A stretch of 64,000 bases of DNA, taken from positions 310,001 through 374,000 of the forward strand of contig JANVFP010000006.1 of assembly GCA_027919835.1 (NCBI GenBank), given 5' to 3'. A program made the position numbers and the translations under genes. The DNA comes from Lentinula raphanica. Its lineage: Eukaryota; Basidiomycota; Agaricomycetes; Agaricales; Omphalotaceae. This document shows, piece by piece, positions 9,779-21,699 of this stretch (position 1 is the stretch's first letter; every line of letters starts with the position of its first letter). Under the pieces are notes generated by a model. The model had not been told where the DNA came from and made no database searches. It saw only the letters and a list, made by a program, of their open reading frames with translations.

Positions 9779-10442
9779 TTACCCTGGTGGTAAGTGAGCG
9801 AGTCCTTTTCTTAACCCACGCAGAAATCAACTTCCTGAATCCTGTTGCCCTTCTCCAGATCAAACCGGAAATGCAAAGTCATCACAAGGTTCCATATACC
9901 ACATATGAGTGAACTGTAGCCTAGTGTAGACCCTATAAGACAGGAAGAAAAATTAGAGGTAGTAGTACCCTCAGAACACAGACGAGTGTGAAATTTGGAA
10001 CTTCGAATATGTACGGCGGTATGCCGTGGGAAATAATTTGCGATCAGATCAGGAACATCATGATCGTGCTCAGCTTCTCTTCTTCCATCCTCCTCCAGCA
10101 GCCTCCAAACAGCTCCAAACTCCCTTAGTTGAATGTACAGCAAAGGCTTGAGCATGTCCGTTCGCGACCTATAAAATGGCTCACCGGTTAATCTGTGCGG
10201 GCTCTCGCAGGGTTCCCGGACATGAGTGGCATTCTGTGGCATCGCCCTCTACACTGCCTTGAACATTCTATTCTTCTCGAATTACTAGACAACAAGCCAG
10301 GCTATGCCTTCACGAAACAACCGTAAGTCGTAACCCTCAAAATCCAACTTGGTGAATTCAAGTCTCTTTTTCTTTGCACCGACATCCTGAGAGCTGGTCT
10401 CATCCCTACTTCAAGTTCGATTTATCAATTTCGTCGACTATC
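9779..10442. other. Spacer and promoter of the intact secreted paralog
   Basis: The 3' flank of copy 1 (CCGGAAATGCAAAGTCATCAC and GTACCCTCAGAACACA) is repeated after the intact copy, marking the tandem-duplication unit. The promoter region follows. Confidence 0.5.
10170..10176 (+). promoter_or_regulatory. TATA box of the secreted-family gene
   Basis: TATAAAA about 270 bp before the start codon; the corresponding position in copy 1 reads TATAATAAAA. Confidence 0.5.
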
Positions 10443-11852
10443 ATGTCACTCCAAGTCCGTTCTTTCAACGCCAAAAGCTGTATACTTGGCATTGTCCTAT
10501 TAGCGACACTCACCTTCACAGTCGGGGGGTCGACCGCCTATGCGTCGCCTCTTCCCCCTATCCCACCAGGACAATCTGGTTCCACGGTAGCTCTCGATGT
10601 TCATGGTTCTGTCTCAACCTTAAGTCGCGACTTCAATTTCACGAGCCTGGCTCAGTTGAGCCCACGACAACTTCACGAAAAAGGTAGCAGCCCTCGAGCG
10701 CCTATCGAAGGTGAGCTTTCAAGTACCTCCGCAGGCAGGTGGCAGCTCTCAAGCACTTATTTATTTGAGCAGGTAGCAGCTCCCAACAACCTACTGAGGA
10801 AGATGACCATTCTTCTAGTAGTAGAACAGTTGTGAAGAAAGGATCGAGGCTTTTTCAGGCTCTATCATCGGCAGATAGACTCAACAGGCGATTAGACACC
10901 GCGGAATACACATTCATTGGCTATGGATACGCACTTCCAGTAAGTCGACCTTGAATCCTCAAATTGGAGTGGCCCAGAGCTTTGAGCTGATTCTATTCCG
11001 CTAGAGCGTTGCCAAGCAATACAAAGGCAAGACGATGCCTACGGTTGCAGATTTGAAACTCGCGAATCCCGATTGGAGTCTGACATCAGGGGGAATATAT
11101 GGAATATATCTCCTTCCACAAATCATGCCAGAACAAAACCCGACTGTGAGTGGTACTCGAGATGGGACGGAACGCATCTGATGTATGTTTTGTTGATACT
11201 GCCTCGACTGGTCTCAACGTTTAGAAATTGTACTGGACTGTGAGTTGCAGTTTCATTGCGATGTCTACACTGATCATCGATGGGTAAAAACTGACCGGGT
11301 TTTGACATTGACCATTGCAGTGTCCGGTATACGCCAAGACCGACATGATAGAAGAGAGCAAGAAGAAACAAAAGACGAGTTTCAAAGGAAAATCAAAAAC
11401 AGATGATTCCGTAGTAGGTCCAATGAGGTCTACGATGGTACGTGATCAACAAATGCGCGAGCGTTTCCATCTAACCCACTAGTATAGAGATATAATGAAT
11501 TGGAACCGTACTATCCTGAGGACCCTAATTACTTACCCGAATATAGCCAGGAAGAGCCTGACCATCAGCATGTAATCGATTTCTTCAAAAGTCCGAACTT
11601 TCCCAACGTCGTTGCGATGCGCATTCCAAAAGACCAAGATCACAAGTACATCCAAGCCTGGGGCCTATTAGCGCGGTGTTATGATTGTGAGTACTGACAC
11701 AGCGGTTCGCTGCAGGATTGTCTTTGGGCATTCTCCTTTTTTGACTCCGTTTATCAGCCCCGGATGGCCTGACAATGAAAGCTCCATGGGAGGAATGGAG
11801 AGCCAGTATTAAAAATCTGCCTGAGGATGTGGCATTAGTCCCTGAACTCTGA
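10443..11852 (+). CDS. Secreted protein of unknown function, intact tandem copy 2
   Basis: Seven exons (10443-10710, 10773-10939, 11005-11145, 11225-11239, 11321-11437, 11488-11686, 11758-11852) give 333 residues in one closed frame. The N-terminus has a hydrophobic signal segment (SCILGIVLLATLTFTVGG) followed by a Pro/Gly-rich stretch. Recognisable blocks are EYTFIGYGYALP (134-145), GGIYGIYLLP (174-183), a 15-nt microexon KLYWT, a Lys-rich segment, NVVAMRIPKD, and APWEEW near the end. I do not recognise the family. The spacing of FIGY and GGIY blocks is loosely like secreted ADP-ribosyltransferase-type folds, but the usual HGT motif is absent, so this is speculation. It follows a pseudogene copy and precedes a 3' fragment. 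Confidence 0.75.
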
Positions 11853-12039
11853 TGGTGAGTGAGCGAGTCATTTTCTTGAACGAAGAATAAATCAACCTAT
11901 CGCTCTTCTCTAGGTCGACCCGGAAATGCAAAGTCATCACAAAATTCCCTATAGCCTATATGAGTAAACTGTACCCTACCTCGTGTTGGTGAAATACAAG
12001 TATAGGTTTTCACTGATAGGAAGAAAGATCAGAGGTACC

Positions 12040-12363
12040 CTCAGAACACACTGGAGAGTTTCGACTCAGAGGGAAGTTCGAACTATTCAACATGTAATTG
12101 CATTCTTCGGAAATTTAGCTTTTCCCGGCGTCGTTGCAATGCGCATTCCAAACGCAGCCGAGTACTACGAAGCCTGGGGCCTATGTGTGCGGTGTTATGA
12201 ATGTCAGTACTGACACAGCTGTTCGAAATTGTCTTTGGGTATTGTCCTTCACTGATTCTGTTCGTCAGCCTCGGATGGCCTGACAATGAAAGCTCCATGG
12301 GAGGAATGGAGAGCCAGTATCCAAAATTTGCCTGAAGATGTGAAATTAGTCCCTGAACTTTAG
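12040..12363 (+). pseudogene. Secreted protein family, copy 3: 3' fragment
   Basis: Only the last two coding exons remain: HVIAFFGNLAFPGVVAMRIP, AWGLCVRCYEC, then the final exon with APWEEW and LPEDVKLVPEL ending at 12361-12363. There is no start, signal peptide or upstream exon, so it is a truncated tandem duplicate. Confidence 0.75.
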
Positions 12364-12520
12364 GAATGACTACGCTAGTGGTGAGCGAGCGAGTCTTTTT
12401 CTTTACCGACGAAAAAATCAATCCTCAAAGTTAGGTCAAACCAGATTGCACAATTGATCAAACGTTGGCGCGCCTTTAACTAAATCCATTTTGTACAATC
12501 ATTGTGTTATAAATATTCTA

Positions 12521-12897
12521 TTACCGCCATTGCATCTCACCCATCTCCTGCTTCTTGCGGCCGGGCATACCATCATGATGCAACTCCTTTGAACTCATCC
12601 CAGACCCTGGCTTTCCGATAGAGTCATCGACGTCTGCAGAGCTTGCACCGTGCAACGTTTGAGAGGCAGATGTATGTGCAGCGGAGCTATGCTGAGCATC
12701 GGCTAGTGAAGCGTCTTTATCAACCACTGTATCGAGAGTGACGGGAGCGCGTTCTGGCTCTTGGCCTGGGCCGAGAGATATGTGAGCTTCTGGGAAAAGA
12801 TGAGCAAGGCCTTCATACCTTCTGGTCGACCGTCGACAATGCCCTGGTTGGTTTTCTCGACAGTTCGAGCAAAATTAGGTTGGTTTAGTCCAGACAT
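12521..12897 (-). CDS. Small hydrophilic protein of unknown function
   Basis: Two exons (12897-12819, 12765-12521; 53-nt intron) give 107 residues. The sequence begins MSGLNQPNFARTVEKTNQGI and has QHSSAAHTSASQTLHGASSA and a basic end GRKKQEMGEMQWR. It is Ala/Ser/His/Asp-rich with no membrane segment or signal peptide, probably soluble and largely disordered. I recognise no characterised family. Its 3' end faces the secreted-family fragment. Confidence 0.7.
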
Positions 12898-13137
12898 AGT
12901 TATGAAGAGTAAGTTTTTTTAGAGCTGTAAGAACTACTTAGGGGGTTCTTATACCAAGTCAAAAGAAGTATGACATCGTCCATTACTTCTCTATGACGCA
13001 GACAGCGCCACATAACAACTTCTCTGCTCCGTCGAACTTGCTACCTCAGTCTGATTTATGTTTCTATGTTTTTCTCGAAGAGTTATTCTGGTAAGATATA
13101 GTAGACAACGTCTTGTAGGTCTTCAACTCCAGGAAAC

Positions 13138-15254
13138 TCATACCATCACAACTCCAATACCTCGTCCCACAGGGACTCCATTCTCCTCCTTCATTCCAGC
13201 TAAGGGCGCAGTCCTCCAATTGTACAGGTAGAAATTCAAGAACCCATTACCAACAGCGAACTAGACGAGCACTGTGAGATCAACTCGAGGCGCAAAGAAC
13301 ATGAACAGCGACGTACACGTAGTTCCTTGAGGAACAAATCATTATCCATCATCGTCAGTGCGTTGAAGACGTCGAACTTCGCATTGTTGGCCACGATCAA
13401 CGCGTCACCTATCAATCCCTGTAACCGTTCCTTCAAGGTACCTTTCCCGACCAGGTTTTCATTGAAGGCCGCATCAGAGGCATAGTAATGGAGATAGGCC
13501 GCTTCGAGCACGCCGTGTTTGGGATTATTTATCACTGTCGAGGGCAAAGAGTAGAAGGACACAAAATCGGTGATCTTATGTGAATCATTATCCTAGTAGT
13601 GGACGTTAGCAGTAGAAGCCGACGATATGAGCAAGAAGAAGGTGGCTACCTCGACCACATAAGCCCATACAACTTGCCCGTTTCGTCTCCATTTATCTCC
13701 AGTCCCGGGTTTTCCGCTCCCACTCAAAAACTGGTGCTTGATCTCTTGCGCGTTCATGATAGGGACCATGTCGAACCGATCCATGTATTTTGCGTACAGC
13801 TCTGTAACCTGTGGGATATCTTTTTCGGTCATCTCGCGTATTCCAGGGAGATGTGGTTTATTTGAAAGTTGATTGAGACGAATCATTCGAGCCAAAGTCA
13901 TGCTTCGTGGAACGAACGAGAACTGTATGTCAATTAGCTTTGTGACGTTGAGATTTCGATGCTGATATCTATGGATAGGGTGTGAGATGTAAAGTAAGCA
14001 CAGGAAGACCATAGAAATTCACTGTGTTGTCGAGACCGGAGTAGGTACTACCACTCCAGCAGTATAGATGGCTTGAAAGATCCCCTTCAGATGAATTTGC
14101 CGCGTAACTTCTTTAATCAGGAGAGGCGCTAAGCGCTTGGATCGCAATTTCTTGTGAACACATAGATAGTTGATTTCTGCCGACATGAATTTACTATAGG
14201 ATCGAACGGACTATCAAGACACGCTTGTGGAAACCAATGGATGAGAATCGCGTACTTTTTCCGCACGCGAAGAAGCATGGGCACACCAGAAATGAATCCG
14301 ACTAGTTTTTTGTTGGATTTGACGCGTACGCCTACGTGCCATTCTTTGCAGTAGCCGGGAACTTGTAATGCCCTGGAAGCAAAGAGTCTATGAGACCCAT
14401 TGTCACGTCGAGCGGTGAGATATGCATACCATTGTAGGAATTCGGCACTGTATTTGAATCGGAACGTGGCGTCACCGTCTTCCACATAGTGAAGGGATAG
14501 TAGCTCATGCACTTCCGTAGCCTGAATCGAGGTTTGAGCATGTATGGAACTTGTCTAATGTTCGATATATACCTGATTAGGGTCAGTGATATCGATAATT
14601 GACCATTCGAAATCTTTCGGAAGAGGATACGGCTCCTGACGAACTTCTTCTGGAGGTTTGGAGGGCTCGATGTAACCATCTTCTTCTGGAGGTCCTTCGC
14701 CTAGTAGCTGGTTGTGAGAGGGTTTGGTAAAAGGAGGCTCATGATCAACCCACCCAGCTGAGGGACAGGTTGTGTTGACCAAAACTGGAAGATCGACAAC
14801 GAATTAGTATCTGTTTCGGGTACGATGTCCAGAGACGATGAATAACCTTATGTTCTCCCATATCCTTTCTATTCATACCCCCAATACCAGCCTTGCCCTT
14901 CACAACGTCCATAATCTTCATATGCTCCAGCACCTGCCTTACATTTTCCGCATTGGCCTGTTCGCTTCCTTCACCTCCTTCAGCTTTGACGGTGTCCAGC
15001 ACTTGATCTACAAGAGTCTGAGGTATCGATTTCCCAGTCAGAGCACTGAGAGCTTTCGCAGCTTTGGACTTTTTCTTCTTCTTCTTCTTCGATGAAGAAG
15101 CCTTGGAACTTGAGGAAGGCTCTTCCTGTCGGCTTTGCCCATCATCGTGCTCGTGCTCGTGCTCATCGATACCGTTGTCGTCAGAGTCGTCCTGAGCATC
15201 GGAGTCATGAGTTGTGTCTATTATCTCTTCAATCTTCGATGTAGGGCCTGCCAT
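13138..15254 (-). CDS. NMT1: Glycylpeptide N-tetradecanoyltransferase (N-myristoyltransferase)
   Basis: Nine exons closing in one frame give 554 residues: 15254-14847, 14784-14754, 14700-14573, 14521-14430, 14372-14256, 14193-14023, 13968-13650, 13592-13317, 13260-13138. The enzyme transfers myristate from myristoyl-CoA to N-terminal Gly of client proteins. The N-terminal 100 residues are acidic then Lys/Ser-rich (a ribosome-binding type region). Family blocks: [80 protein letters not shown]. The usual C-terminal Leu is Val here (GIGVVMV). Length is slightly above the usual 450-520 because of the N-terminal extension. Confidence 0.95.
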
Positions 15255-15444
15255 TTTACTGTTGGAGTAACAAGTTGAGTGTTTTATTGAAGGACGCACA
15301 TGTCGGCTTTTTCGGGCCATTGACACCGTGTGAGTGCATTGCGCAAGAAAGCTTTGAAGGTTGTCGAACTTCAAAGTTTCTGTGCTTTTGACGATGTAAC
15401 TCTTTGCACAATTTGATACATGTTCGTGGATTGTACTGAGAAGC

Positions 15445-17185
15445 TTAATCACTATCTATCATTATGACATCTTCATCATCATCCACACCCCAGTCAATAT
15501 CTGGCGACGGACTACGTTGCTTCTTCTTGCCTGTTTGCCCTCCAGAATTCCTCTGTTGAGAATAAGGTACCTGTGCTCCTCCAGCACCTACTTCTCTAGA
15601 AACGCTATTAGCCAAAGTCCGTCCAGTCCCAGTTGCAGTCCAAGCAGAAGATGATTGTGACGAAGATTCATCAGCCGCTTTTGACTTGCCTTTAGTCGAC
15701 GTCGATGAAGGTTGAGCTACAGAACGACCGTTGAGAGAACGACCCGAGCCAGAAAATGGTGCCGGTTCCTGTAAGGAGCATACGTTAGTAAGACTAAGGG
15801 GTAGATCGAGGGATGTAATCCTACTTGAGATACGGTAGGCGATGTCGGAGTGTCATCAGTGGAAGACGAAACATATGGCGTTATGTTGTATCCAAAGAAT
15901 AGTTGTCCAAAGGGTAGATTCAATGCTGCGGGAACCTTTACATCTTCTTCGAGTGTAGCATTTGAGACGATTCGTCGATTGCTGAGAATATTTGAGTAAG
16001 CTCAATAGTAGTTTCGATCCGCAAGACTCACTCGGTTCGAATAATCTTACTGCCTTCCGCCACCTGCTCTACTTTGCGATGGCTTATTCCTTTACCTTTA
16101 GTTTTACGTCCAGCCAGTGTCTCTCCCCTTCCTTTGAAACTCTCCCATGCGTCACCGTCTTTAGACACCGTGTTCTGCCCATTAGATGTGCCCACAAAGC
16201 CACCACTCAGGGAAGAACCCGGCCGTGACGAGCCTGGTGATGACGAGTTGAGATCGATTTTGAGCTTGGAAGCCATTGTAGGTATAGGGGCGGCTTTCGG
16301 TTTCTCCGGCTCGACGTATCCCACAGGAGGTGCAAAGTCAACTGACAGATCCGTGTCCAAAATATCTATACCGCCATTACCAGGAGAGGTCTCCATGACA
16401 AGCAGTCCAAACACGATGCCATTGTAGCATATTTCGATGAGATCCCCTTGTGTCAAGGTCGAGAAGTTACGCAGTTGGGTTTCAAGACTATGAGAAAGTT
16501 CATCATTGAGGGCGAGCAAGATGCAAGATGCTGAATTCTTACACGACTTTGTGATTCGAGATCTCCAAGAAATGTACCGATTGTGCTTGTAGCTTTACCA
16601 GCTTGCCTTTAGGAAGTTCAGCGCCAGTGATTCGAATCGGATCTCCTTCGTTGAGTCTAAGGGTCTTCATCATCCAGTAGGGCAGGTAAGCTACGCCTTC
16701 CTCAGCGATGAATTCGAGGACACCAGCATGAGTTTCGGCTGCAGGGTTCGAAGGATTGCGCAGATGGAATTGCCAAGGCGATTGCAGATCCAGAGAGGTT
16801 AGACGAGCCAAGGATGATGGGGGCATTATTACTACAACATAATGCATGTTACAAATCCTGCAATGGATAACAGAAAAGGTGACGCGTACTCTTGCCGCCG
16901 TATGAAACGTTGACTCGTTCTTTACCAGGCATCATAGCGACACTGTAGGCTTTGAGGTATTCATTGTATGCTCGAGGAGGTGCTCGACCGAGCTGTTGGC
17001 CAAAACCCTGTGCGAGTCCTCTGTAAGATAGTTAGTCGATGGGTGGTACCGATGGAGGATCGATCTGTATTTACCCTGCGAGCTGATTGAGCAATCCGCC
17101 AGGACCTTGTGGATTGAACTGGAAGATAAGAGCTTAGTAGATATGAAGAGAGAAGAGTTCTTCAGACACAACATACAAATGCCAT
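15445..17185 (-). CDS. UFD1: UFD1, Cdc48 cofactor of ubiquitin-dependent degradation
   Basis: Seven exons (17185-17177, 17118-17075, 17020-16890, 16831-16543, 16487-16032, 15981-15825, 15768-15445) give 469 residues. Exon 1 is only 9 nt (Met-Ala-Phe). UFD1 with NPL4 recruits polyubiquitinated substrates to Cdc48/p97 for ERAD and other degradation. The double-psi barrel region reads YGGKIIMPPSSLARL, PWQFHLRNP, GVLEFIAEEGVAYLP, WMMKTLRLNEGDPIRI and QSVHFLEISNHKVVLE, closely matching the family. The C-terminal half is Ser/Pro-rich with two further conserved-looking segments and an acidic end (DIDWGVDDDEDVIM). Head-to-head with CCT4 over 107 bp. Confidence 0.95.
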
Positions 17186-17292
17186 GGTGGTAGAGGATAG
17201 AGAATAAGATGCTGGAAGCGCTTACGCGTAATAATCCAGGATACAATCACGTTACTTCATCTCCTTTACCTTTCACTTTTCTGTCTTTTCCA
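17186..17292. promoter_or_regulatory. 107-bp bidirectional promoter UFD1/CCT4
   Basis: Both genes are protein-quality-control factors and start within 107 bp of each other on opposite strands. No TATA box is obvious. Confidence 0.5.
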
Positions 17293-19318
17293 ATGGCGTC
17301 CACCGCTCCAGCTCCAGCCCAGCAGGGCATAACAAAAAGCCTCTCTGGCTCCAATGCCACCTTTAATGACAAGGTAGGAAACGTTCGTGTTCGCCTATCA
17401 TTCATTTTGACGCGGTCAATAGGGAAAACCAATGGAACTCAGACTGTCGAATATGGTCGCTGCGAAGGGTATGGATCTGTCTTATCAGAATATCTACAGA
17501 CTCGATGAACTTTTGCAGCAATCAGCGATGCCGTGCGGACGTCTCTAGGGCCGAGGGGAATGGATAAAATGGTGTGTCGCGTTTCGATCATTGAAAATAT
17601 CTCTAATGTACATCCGCTCAGATCCAAACAGCCAAAGGCGAAACAATCATAACAAATGATGGTGCAACCATCCTCAAGAGCATACAAGCCCTACATCCTG
17701 CTGCCAAGATGGCAAGTCGTCGTCGTTAGCTCATCTCACCTATTATCTCATTATCTTCGTCCAGCTCGTGGATTTATCTGCAGCTCAAGATGTAGAGGCC
17801 GGGGATGGCACGACCTCCGTTGTTGTACTAGCAGGAAGTCTGCTTGGTGCTGCAGAGAAAATGCTCCAGAAAGGAATTCATCCTACTCTCGTAGCCGAAT
17901 CTTTCTTAAAAGCTTCCGCCAAAGCCACGGAGTATCTGACTGACATATCAACTCCTGTGGATTTGAATGACAAACCTGCTCTGCTGCGTGCGGCAAGCAC
18001 ATCACTCAATTCCAAGGTATGTATTGTCAGTTAGTATCGATTTCGTTGCCCTCAGCTTTCCACAGATCGTATCGCAGTACTCATCCACACTAGCGCCTAT
18101 CGCAGTTGCTGCTGTTACACGTCTGGTTACGCCGACCTCATCAAACGTTGACTTGCGAGATATTCGCGTCGTGAAGAAAGTTGGTGGTACCATCGAGGAC
18201 ACTGAGCTGGTAGAAGGAGTAGTCCTCAATCAAAATGTTGTCACAACAGCAGGTGGTCCAACACGGATGGAAAAGGCCAAAATAGCGATCGCACAATTCC
18301 AATTATCTGCACCGAAACCGGATGTCAGTTTTCTCGTCCTTCTGTCAGAATACATGCTCATAATTTTGGTCATTAGATGGACAACACCGTCGTTATCAAT
18401 GACTATCGTCAGATGGACAAAGTCATCAAGGAAGGCCGACAATATTTGCTCAACATGTGCAAAAAGATCAAGAAGGCCAACTGCAACGTTCTTCTACTTC
18501 AAAAATCTATCCTTCGCGACGCCGTTGACGACACTTCCCTCAACTTCCTGAAACGATTGAACATCTTGGTCGTGAAGGATGTAGAACGTGACGAAATAGA
18601 GTTCTTATCCAAAAGCTTGGGCTGCAAGCCGATCGCCGATATAGAAGCTTTCACCGAGGATAAATTGGGCTATGCAGATCTCGTCGAAGAGACTTCCGCA
18701 GATGACGTGAAGGTCGTGAAGATAACTGGAATTAAGAACCGAGGTCGGACTGTGAGCATTCTAGCAATGGGAGGCAACAATCTGGTGGTAGAGGAGTGCG
18801 AGCGGAGTCTACACGATGCTCTTTGTGTTGTCCGATGTCTCGTGAAGAAACGGTAGAGTTCCTGTGTTCCGCGTTCCAACGTCTTCTCACTCTTCTCCAG
18901 AGCGTTAATCGGCGGCGGCGGTGCGCCAGAAATCCACGTATCGAGAATGCTCTCACAATACGCTCAATCACTCAAGGGAATGGAAGCATATTGCTTCCAG
19001 GCCTATGCAGATGCCCTAGAGGTCATCCCAACCACACTCGCCGAGAATGCTGGGCTGAATCCTATCGCAATCGTGACCGAGTTGCGAAATCGACACGCTG
19101 TCGGTGACCGGACGGCGGGAATTAACGTTCGTAAGGTATGTGTGATTCTCATACGATGTATGGTATTCTCCTTTCTGACTCTTCTACAGGGTCTTATATC
19201 CAACATACTCGAAGAAGACGTTGTGCAACCTCTGCTCGTCTCTACTAGTGCGGTTGAACTTGCTACGGAGACAGTTTGTCTCTTGCTAAAAATCGACGAC
19301 TACGTGCAAACTCGATGA
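17293..19318 (+). CDS. CCT4: TCP-1 chaperonin (TRiC/CCT) subunit delta
   Basis: Nine exons (17293-17373, 17423-17468, 17519-17571, 17622-17711, 17765-18016, 18066-18323, 18377-18852, 18901-19135, 19190-19318) give 539 residues, the usual length for this subunit. CCT folds actin, tubulin and other proteins in the cytosol. Group II chaperonin signatures: [31 protein letters not shown] (103-114), [17 protein letters not shown]. Delta-specific context includes [21 protein letters not shown] N-terminus and KIDDYVQTR end. The fourth intron has a GC donor (ATG|GCAAGT at 17712). Confidence 0.96.
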
Positions 19319-19880
19319 TTATACTACCTAAGTACTTTTCAATATACACAATATACCTTGTAATACAGCAGGTCAAGGATGTGGGGCTAGCGAATCCAGA
19401 TCATGCAGATGGTCACTATGCTCGTCGTTGCTGACCGTTGCATTGGCAATGTACATATTCCAGAGTCCTTCATTGAGACCTTCACCGATGCTCATGCGAT
19501 TTCAAAGCTCTCCAACCGATAACAAAGATGCATAGATCGTTTTGAAGATGGACGTCGACGAATATGAACGGAATACCATTATAGTTGCAGGCACTGAGTA
19601 TGAGAGTGGCTTGGAAATTCCTCGACATGTAAGGCAACAGCGAAGGATAGATATAAGGCAAATGTGATGAGTATACACAAGCGGTCAAACTCCTCATGAT
19701 GAGATGCGATGTATTGGTCGGATGTGCGACGGTCATTGACATGAATAAGTACATAGAGCGAGCATATTGCGGGCTGTCTGTTTATAAGGTCGATGCTTGA
19801 TAATTACGCAAGACTGATATCTACAGTAAATGTGAACGCTGATACTACAGGGCTAGCAAACAAGAACTAGGCGAAGAAGT
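19319..19880. other. Convergent intergenic region, nothing recognised
   Basis: Lies between the 3' ends of CCT4 and the carrier gene. Open frames on the minus strand have no family motif or splice logic. Confidence 0.4.
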
Positions 19881-21371
19881 TCACTGATCTTCGACGGTTG
19901 GCAGATTGTCGATATAATTGGCGACGAGGTCGAAAAACGTCCAAAGGAGACCGTGAGTGGTGATACTGCGCACAGCACTCACACCTAAACCACGGTAAAT
20001 ACGAGCGACGCCAGCAAGGAAGGGTTTGGGATTGCTAGGATCCGGACCTAGGTTTGATTAGGGAGGACCAGATTGAATTCGCCGCATATGACACTTACCT
20101 CGAATGAGACGATAGAATGTTTCAAATGGACCTCTGTATCTTTCACCAGCAAGAGCACGCTGCTGAACTTTCGTTTTGACCCTGAAAACGCAAGTTTGAG
20201 AAGGATTCGTTCGGCGGCCAAGCCAGTGAAAGACAGTTACACGTCGAGTGGATATATCAAGGCCCAAGAAGTTACCTAGAGGGGGAGAAAAAAGTCACGC
20301 TAAGCTATGATGAACAAACAAGATACTGACCCCAGCAAAGGAACCACAAACGAAAGGAGCCAAGGAAACAGGGATGGGAATCCATGATGGAATAGGTCCT
20401 TGTTCACCAGATCGTTGTCGGCCTAATAAATACCTCATACCGTCATACTCCATGAAATAAAGCATAGTTCCAGTGGTATCGCGAGCTAAGACAGATGTGT
20501 TGGGTACCGAAACACAGCAAAATTTTCCAGTGACTCACTTAGATGCAGTTTGAACCCAGTGTAGAGACCTGCAATCCCACTTGTTCTGAAAATATCCCTC
20601 ACAGCTTCAAGAGTGCCCGGAGCTTTCGCTAGATGGATACCCTTGCTACTCGCGATAGAGTACTCCAGTTGTCGTCTGACCTTGACGAGTTCGAAAGCTA
20701 TAGTTGAAAAAATGAGCTCCTACAAGGTAAATGTACCGAATTCCTTACGAGTACTTCCAACAGAGATGAGCGCCCCGGACATTGCACCGCTAATGCCTAA
20801 TGAATACCTATAACTCTGTTCAACCTCCAAAAGATCACCCTTGGCTCACCTCCGATAACAGAAACGTCGATTATACTGTCACGCGCAAGCCATTCGCGTT
20901 TTTTGAAGTGGTCTTTCGTTGAATTATAGATTGTGAAACTTGCAGCACCTGTTTAGTTGTATCGGATACAAAGATAGGCAGACGAGTATTCGAGCACGCA
21001 CGGACAAATGATATCGTCAAAAGTGGAATAGCTAAACCACGGTAAAATCCTGAAATGCCTTCTTCGCGATAGACAATTAGAGCAAGTCGGGGTACAGAAA
21101 TGGGAGTTTTGGTTGTTTGCAGCCTTGATTTGAGTGAGTCCAGCTGAGAGGCAGCAAGTTGAATCATACATGGCACACGAGACAATAAATTCGTACTCAC
21201 TGGATAGCCCGCGAATGTGGAGATACAGCTAGCAGACAATGCAGTCACGACCGCCTTATTTCCTGCAATAAGAAAGCTACAGATTGAGTTCTTGAGAATA
21301 TCGAGGAGCCTACGCCTAAGGAAATCATTGAACGCCGTCGAGTACACTGGATCAGACGTTCTGAAGGACAT
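19881..21371 (-). CDS. Mitochondrial carrier family (SLC25) protein
   Basis: At least nine exons: 21371-21201, 21143-21002, 20948-20850, 20796-20737, 20697-20539, 20485-20331, 20275-20241, 20181-20099, 20047-19881. Total 356 residues, or 339 if a further 51-nt intron in exon 1 is removed (donor GTAGGC, acceptor TTGCAG). Three carrier repeats are visible: GYPLDSLKSRLQTTK with GISGFYRGL, a degenerate second signature FELVKVRRQLE with GIAGLYTGF, and IYPLDVVKTKVQQRA with RIYRGLGVSAVR. Two signatures keep the Pro and acid of PxDxxK; the second lacks Pro-x-Asp. Substrate cannot be assigned. Acts in the inner mitochondrial membrane. The fourth intron (39 nt) is unusually short. Confidence 0.85.
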
Positions 21372-21699
21372 GCGAGTTCATAAGCACAACGAAAAAATCC
21401 TGTTGAAACTAATGCTACATACCTTTTTCCATCCATATAGCGTGCTGGCTGGGCTGATGGTCAGCCCAGTATCATACCCTCTCGTGCAACGCGACTGTTT
21501 CAAGATCGAGAGCTGTGCCAGGTTATTGTATGATGGGATAAGTGAAAGGGCAGAAAAGACTCCAAAAGTTATTACGCTCCGACAAAAACCGTTCTTTCGG
21601 CATTTTCGCCCGGCCGTGTCCAAAACGCAGGAATTCAAGCATTCTTCCTTCCAACGCTAGGTTTACAGCAATATCGATAACTAAGTCAATTCTAACTAT

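Noticed and set aside
15300..15452. Upstream extension of NMT1
   Set aside because: The frame is open but lacks similarity; the Met at 15254 starts the usual acidic, Lys-rich N-terminus.
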